DNA from: Strongyloides papillosus
Taxonomy: Eukaryota > Nematoda > Chromadorea > Rhabditida > Strongyloididae
Direction of reading: 5' to 3'
Assembly (NCBI GenBank): GCA_005656395.1
Contig: SRSI01000043.1
Coordinates: forward strand, 372,001-436,000
DNA: 64,000 nucleotides
A model generated the notes under the pieces. The model worked only from the letters and a program-made list of their open reading frames with translations. It was not told the origin of the DNA and made no database searches. Position numbers and translations under genes: made by a program. This document shows, piece after piece, positions 61,150-64,000 of the stretch (position 1 is its first letter; every line of letters begins with the position of its first letter).

Positions 61150-63960
61150 TAAATTATTGGAGAAGTTGTGGCAGAATTGGAAATGAAACCTGAAGGAATG
61201 TAAGTTTTAATTAAAACAATTAAAAGTATATTAAAACCCGTATATCACTCATGATTACACATTAGGTACCATTTTCCCACATTTTTTTTGCATTCATACT
61301 CTCATACTATGGTTATTTTTATTTCAAATTAGTACTAGATTCTTTAATGACTTTGCATACGATTCGTGTGGATACACTTAGTTGAACATTTTTTACATAG
61401 AATTTGAAACTTACAGAATATTTTTGTCCCTGGTATTTCTCTCGTTACATTTGATTAGACTGTTATTTATATTTAGAGGGCCTGTGGGTTACATTAACTT
61501 CTGTAGTTTACTTCATAAACTAGTAATATGTGCTACTAGAAGCATCTACAACTTCTTTCTTTAGAATTATTTAGATATTGATGACGATAGTTTGGTTTTG
61601 TATGTCTTTCTCAGGAATATCTTAACTACACTAATAAATTCCTTTATTAGTTATCATTCTTCGAGTCAAGATTAAAATCAATAAGCAAATTTATCATTGT
61701 TCACGTTCTTTTATTTCTTAAGTTGTCATAAAGTAGAATGTTAGCTTCTTGTAGAATAGTAACATTTATAACTATGCCAAATTTTACTGTAATATAGTTG
61801 TTGATTTATTTTTTAACTTCCTAAACAGTAGATGAATTCTTATGCTTTCCATTCTTAAGAACGTCAATTTCCATTGATCTACTACTTCAATATTATTATA
61901 TACCGATGTCGTTCTAACTATTCTTTATTCAAGTTTAAAGTAAACTAACTGAGAGTATACATCACCCATGAGGGCATTTTTTTGTAACTTTTATACTTTT
62001 GACACATGGAAAAAAACATATAAATATTAGTAAGTGCCATATTGTACACCATTTCCAATTTAGGATGTTATTTTCTTGGCGCGCTTTCTCATTGATTTAA
62101 AGTGTTAGTGTATTTGTTTTTTTTTACATTTACTTTTTCTAGTATTTCAATAAACTTCTGAACTGGAGATGCTCCAAAACGGAGAGAATATTGTGATAGT
62201 AAAGTTAATGTAGATTTTGTTTTGGCATTTCAATTGTACTAGTATTTTTCTGGATGTATTAAAGAAAGTGGAGCTGAAAGAATGTATGTTTTGATTGAAT
62301 ATATATGTGAATCCGTATACCGCCCATGATTACATATTATTTACATTTTTTCCACATTTTTTACTAGGTTGTACATCTTTGTTGGATTAATACTGTGGTA
62401 ATTTTTATTTCAATTAAATACTAGATTCTTTAATGACTGTCTTATAACGAATTTGATAATCATAAATAAGATAAAAATTGTCATCTAATTTAGTTTTTGT
62501 TGTCGTGTTGTACAATAAAGTAGTCATTTAGCAATGACCAAACATACATTCATATAGACGCCCTTGCTTGAATCTTCTTTATACGTAGAATTTGACGTTT
62601 AGTGAATATCTCCATCCTATGTATCTGTTTGAGTCACGGTTGTAGACATCTCATTATACATGATTATGTTGTTAATTATAGTTAGAGGGTCATGTAAGTT
62701 ACACTAACTCCTATGAGCCATTTTTTATGATAGAATATGTGTTACCAGGAGCGTCTGGACATTCCTCTTTCAATTATCATTGATACCATTTTGATTCACT
62801 TCCTTCTATTTCTTAGAATATTGCTAAAATAAAAGGCTAGCTTCATGTAAAAATAGCAGTTTTCTAACAACGGACGGTTGTACTCAGTAATGCAATCTTT
62901 GATTTATTTTTTAGTTTTATAAACAGTAGATGAGTTATTGCACACTACGTTCTTAGGGACGTCGATTTTCATCAATATTATCACTTATATGCCAATATAG
63001 TCTTAACGATTATTTTACTCATGTTTGTATTTAAGAAGTTACAGGTTGAGGGTACTACTTTAACCTCGAGGGAATTACTTTGTCAGTTCTTATTTTTGAC
63101 ATATGAAAAACAAACATATAAATATTAGTAGGTGCCTTTATTATTATCCACCATTTCCCATAGGAAGTGTACTTTTTTTGGCGCGTTTCCACATTGATTA
63201 TCCTAGTTAATCATTAAAGCAATAATGCGTTTCCTTATTTCTATATTTACTTTTTTTAAGTGCTGCTAAAAACTTCGGAGCTAGAGATGGTGCGAAATAG
63301 GAGAGAATGTTTCCAAAATCAAGTTAGCGTAGGTTTTGATATCTCAGTTGCACTAATCTTTTATTTCTAGGTGTTTCATTTTCTATGGACGCAGTTGAAA
63401 AGAATGGGGCCGAAGGGGAGAGTAAGTTTTGATTAAAATATATTTAAATCCGTATACCACCCACAATAACATATTAAGTACTATTTTCCTACGTTTTTTT
63501 ATTAGATACCCTTCCTTGAATTTTATTTATATATAGAAGTTTACATTTACTGAATATCTCCATCCTATGTATTTGTCTGAATCACGGTTATAAAAATATC
63601 ATTAAACTTGATTAGATTGTTATTTAAATTTAGAGGGTCTGCAGTTATGCTAACTACCATAGACTGTTTCGTACAATAGAATATATATGTGTTACTCAAA
63701 AGCATCTACAATTCTTCCTTTAAAATTATTTAGGTGTTGTTAACAACAATTTAATTCTGTAGGCCTTTTTTGGGGTATTTAAACTTGAAGTAGTAAATTT
63801 CTTTGGCTGTCATTTTTCTGATCAACATTAAAAAGAAAGATCAAATTTATTATTGCTTCACGTCCTTTTATTTCTTATGTTGTTATAGGATCAAATGTTA
63901 CCCTCTTGTAAAATAATTACACTAGTATATGTAGTTCTTGATTTGTATTCTATTTTCATA
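61150..63960. repeat. Diverged tandem repeat of about 1.0-1.2 kb, at least three units
   Basis: Landmarks recur: TAGAGGG(C/T)(C/T)(T/A)G at 61480, 62683 and 63631; GAATATCTCCATCCTATGTAT at 62603 and 63557; GGAGAGAATNTT at 62178 and 63299; TTGGCGCG at 62078 and 63178; AAACATATAAATATTAGTA at 62015 and 63113. Each unit also repeats a donor-like (G)TAAGTTTTGATTAAA or variant (61200, 62283, 63422) after a short purine-rich stretch. Units run off the right edge. Confidence 0.6.
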
Positions 63961-64000
63961 AGCATTAGATGAGTTTTTTACATTCTTCATTCTTAAGGAC

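Overview
The window is AT-rich eukaryotic DNA that most resembles an AT-rich nematode, possibly a Strongyloides-like clade. This is an inference. It rests on a five-domain trypsin-inhibitor-like (TIL) secreted protein, a tandem pair of animal-type UDP-glucuronosyltransferases with ACTGATAA boxes, single-ORF Cer1-style Ty3 retroelements, and very short introns (35-44 nt, often exactly 36) in unrelated genes. No CRISPR, operon, rRNA or tRNA gene was found.

Layout. 0-2.4 kb: a secreted TIL-domain gene and a decayed TIL exon, both on the minus strand. 2.4-9.7 kb: gene-poor DNA holding a relic of a TIR element with long inverted-repeat arms and a broken RAD54-like Swi2/Snf2 gene. 9.67-14.32 kb: a very young, complete Ty3-like LTR retrotransposon on the minus strand, with a textbook -1 frameshift signal between gag and pol. 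14.3-32.7 kb: a tandem array of four small secreted-peptide genes (units of about 1.5 kb). The array is interrupted by a Cer1-like element with a 2,328-residue polyprotein, and by a solo LTR that itself contains a gag-only (TR-GAG-type) element. 32.7-37.7 kb: nested DNA transposons (a TA-flanked foldback MITE, a Mutator-like element with its 9-bp duplication, a MITE with an 8-bp duplication inside its transposase exon, and a solo LTR inside another MITE-like repeat). 38.4 kb: a Pro/His-rich secreted protein. 40.3-44.3 kb: two UDP-glucuronosyltransferase genes with identical exon sizes; the upstream region of the second has received a solo LTR. 45.0-47.0 kb: a 5'-truncated Ty3 pol with its 3' LTR. 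47.9-50.2 kb: a candidate TIR element carrying two divergent genes whose start codons lie 5 bp apart, one a ubiquitin-specific-protease-like protein without its Cys box and the other a two-pass membrane protein. 50.2-51.1 kb: two paralogous secreted genes, one truncated at the element edge. 51.2-53.4 kb: a gag-protease LTR element lacking RT and integrase. 53.9-55.5 kb: an element whose inverted termini are minisatellites. 56-59.6 kb: an acidic-repeat relic and two coiled-coil genes with frame breaks. 60-64 kb: a diverged tandem repeat of about 1 kb that runs off the window.

Host genes here are small secreted or detoxification genes in tandem families. Most of the remaining sequence is mobile DNA, with several insertion histories readable from target-site duplications and from paralogous empty sites.
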